Made by a program: the position numbers and the translations under genes. The notes under the pieces are model-generated. The model had not been told where the DNA came from and ran no database searches. It was given only the letters and a program-made list of their open reading frames with translations. From the NCBI GenBank assembly GCA_937926145.1, contig CALANW010000136.1:1-7540 (forward strand): 7,540 nucleotides of DNA, given 5' to 3'. This DNA comes from an uncultured Ruminococcus sp. (GTDB lineage Bacteria > Bacillota > Clostridia > Oscillospirales > Ruminococcaceae). Numbering within the stretch: position 1 is the first letter of the stretch; each line of letters opens with the position of its first letter. This document shows positions 6,613 to 7,540 of the stretch, piece by piece.

Positions 6613-6627
6613 CTGTAATAATGTCCA

Positions 6628-6656
6628 TTGACTAAATTAATGGTAAAGTGTATAAT
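6628..6656 (+). promoter_or_regulatory. Near-consensus sigma-A promoter of the TetR regulator
   Basis: TTGACT (6628-6633) and TATAAT (6651-6656) are separated by exactly 17 bases. The ribosome binding site AAGGAG is at 6664-6669. The start is ATG 6681, or possibly TTG 6675 in the same frame, which gives closer spacing. Confidence 0.75.
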
Positions 6657-6680
6657 AAGCACGAAGGAGTGATATTGGGT

Positions 6681-7256
6681 ATGAAACACGAAATAACATC
6701 TTTAAATACAAAGAAAACGCTGGCGGCTTCTTTAAAAAAGGCTATGTAGAAAAAGCCTCTTTCAAAGATAACCGTCAGCGAGATCATCACCGACTGCGGG
6801 GTAAACCGCAAGACATTCTATTATCATTTTCAGGATATTTATGCGCTGCTGAAGTGGATGCTGGAGGAAGAAGCCATTGAGGTCGTCAAGCAATTTGATA
6901 TGCTTGTGGACTATCGGGAGGCGATCCTGTTCGTGCTTGATTATGTAAAAAAGAACAAGCACCTGCTGTGCTGCGCCTACGACGGTATGGGCAGGGACGA
7001 AATGAAGCGATTTTTCTATTCGGACTTCATCGGCATCACACGGGAAATAATCCGCAATACCGAGCAGCAGCTCGGCATACAGGCAGAAGAACAGTTCGAG
7101 GAATTTCTTGCTCATTTTTATACAGAAGCTATCGCAGGAATGCTGATAGATGAGTTTAACAACAAGGAAGGGCATGACCCCGAAAAGGTTGTCGAATATT
7201 TTACCCGAGTTCTGAAAAATTCTCTGCCAAGCGTGTTGGAAAATGCTGCTGTTTAA
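6681..7256 (+). pseudogene. DhaS-like TetR/AcrR-family regulator with an amber codon at position 23
   Basis: The protein would be a cytoplasmic one-component regulator with an N-terminal helix-turn-helix and an all-helical C-terminal ligand and dimer domain. The frame reads KKTLAASLKKAM, a TAG at 6747-6749, then KKPLSKITVSEIITDCGVNRKTFYYHF at codons 24-50, the typical TetR DNA-binding segment, and the C-terminal domain through the TAA at 7254-7256. Total frame length is 191 residues, normal for the DhaS-like group. The amber replaces a position usually held by a charged residue, so one base change explains it (AAG or GAG to TAG). The next in-frame ATG is codon 60 (6858), beyond the helix-turn-helix, so re-initiation there would give a DNA-binding-deficient fragment. 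It is divergent from the export operon, which it would normally be expected to control. Confidence 0.85.
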
Positions 7257-7292
7257 TTACATATCGTGCGAATATGCTATCACGATAATTAA
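7253..7292 (+). terminator. Weak hairpin overlapping the TetR stop codon
   Basis: ATCGTG (7263-7268) pairs with CACGAT (7281-7286) around a 12-base loop. Beyond a 4-base bulge, TTAATT (7253-7258) pairs with AATTAA (7287-7292). No clear T-run follows (TGGACTTTTG), so termination is uncertain. Confidence 0.3.
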
Positions 7293-7453
7293 TGGACTTT
7301 TGTATGCCAAAACCTCTGCTAATCATATTGGTACGCATATCGCTAAATGTATATGAGCGAATCATCACGCTTCGGAAATAATCAAACTCTTTCTGCAAGT
7401 CCCCAATGTCTTATGCTAAACTAAACCGCAAGAATTTGCATCTCTATAATCTA

Positions 7454-7471
7454 GAGCCTGTTCACATTAAA
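7454..7471 (+). repeat. IS terminal inverted repeat (left end)
   Basis: Its 18 bp are the exact reverse complement of 34-51. The flanking TA fits TA-type target selection. Confidence 0.8.
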
Positions 7472-7474
7472 GTA

Positions 7475-7503
7475 TTGCAATTTTCGTGAAAACATATTAT
7501 AAT
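7475..7503 (+). promoter_or_regulatory. IS transposase promoter
   Basis: TTGCAA (7475-7480) and TATAAT (7498-7503) are separated by exactly 17 bases, just inside the terminal repeat. The predicted transcription start lies at or next to the ATG at 7510. Confidence 0.7.
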
Positions 7504-7509
7504 AAACGC

Positions 7510-7540
7510 ATGAGATTAACAAAAGAGCAATTTGCGAAAA
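7510..7540 (+). CDS. IS5-family-like transposase, N-terminal 10 codons
   Basis: The visible protein starts MRLTKEQFAK, resembling the LT-x-EQ start common in IS5-group DDE transposases. There is no Shine-Dalgarno upstream: only six bases separate the -10 hexamer from the ATG, so the message is probably leaderless. The catalytic residues lie outside the window, so the family assignment is provisional. Confidence 0.6.
   Translation, partial: MRLTKEQFAK

Larger units (their letters stand above)
7454..7540 (+). mobile_element. 5' end of an IS5-like insertion sequence, partial
   Basis: It begins GAGCCTGTTCACATTAAA directly after a TA dinucleotide (7452-7453). This matches the left-edge IS terminus in inverted orientation over 18 bp. 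It contains a promoter and the first codons of a transposase and runs off the right edge. It has the same orientation as the copy at the left edge. Confidence 0.8.

Noticed and set aside
6747..6749. Reassignment of TAG to a sense codon.
   Set aside because: Only one in-frame TAG occurs in about 1,700 codons of recognisable gene sequence. Recognisable genes here end in TAA or TGA, but the sample is small. A single nonsense mutation is simpler.
7201..7398. Minus-strand 65-codon frame downstream of the TetR gene, with a stretch (LQKEFDYFRSVMIRSY) faintly like the end of a LytTR domain, which might be the missing half of the left-edge regulator.
   Set aside because: No R-x-H-x-S or ISR-type block is in frame. 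Joining it to L170 across the TA gives an early stop, and half the frame overlaps the TetR gene. The resemblance is too weak to call.
1..7540. CRISPR array, tRNA, rRNA, riboswitch or retron-like RNA.
   Set aside because: No regularly spaced repeats, tRNA cloverleaf or known aptamer core was seen on either strand. The structured regions found are simple hairpins.

Overview
The window looks like accessory or decaying DNA from a low-to-moderate GC Clostridia genome, most likely a Ruminococcus or other Oscillospiraceae-type gut or rumen anaerobe. This rests on the AGGAGG-type ribosome binding sites, sigma-A-like promoters, the DhaS-type TetR/MMPL/secreted-repeat-protein cassette and the style of the small LytTR regulator. 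No organism can be assigned by sequence reading alone. I see no rRNA, tRNA, CRISPR array or replication origin.

Layout. Bases 1-51 are the 3' end of an insertion sequence (IS) that has cut into a minus-strand LytTR-family response regulator gene (52-561), removing much of its DNA-binding domain. Divergent to it is a small plus-strand unit: a 14-codon ORF with a strong Shine-Dalgarno (717-761), then a 152-aa protein that resembles the DUF5085 family (774-1232). An intergenic stretch with three clean inverted repeats (1276-1453) follows. Next is a minus-strand AraC-type regulator remnant (1468-2164), truncated at both ends and frameshifted.

The centre is a minus-strand operon read right to left: a 105-aa small beta-rich protein (6150-6467), an MMPL/RND-type membrane exporter (4110-6166) carrying a single frameshift, and a 641-aa secreted repeat-rich protein (2188-4113). 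The genes overlap by 17 bp and 4 bp and are probably translationally coupled. A DhaS-like TetR regulator (6681-7256) lies divergently upstream and has an in-frame amber codon before its helix-turn-helix. The shared control region (6481-6680) holds a near-consensus promoter for the regulator and four copies of a CGGNCA-type motif. The window ends in the 5' end of the same kind of IS (7454-7540), in the same orientation as the left copy.

How it works together. In an intact relative, the TetR protein would be expected to control an export cassette: a membrane pump, its secreted partner and a small accessory protein. Here all three recognisable regulators and the pump carry inactivating lesions of different kinds (IS insertion, truncation plus frameshift, frameshift, nonsense). 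The locus therefore looks like a module losing function. The best unexplained item is the 14-codon ORF and its structured leader next to the broken LytTR regulator. The same IS ends at both edges mean the window is either a segment flanked by direct IS copies or an assembly contig broken at a multicopy IS.
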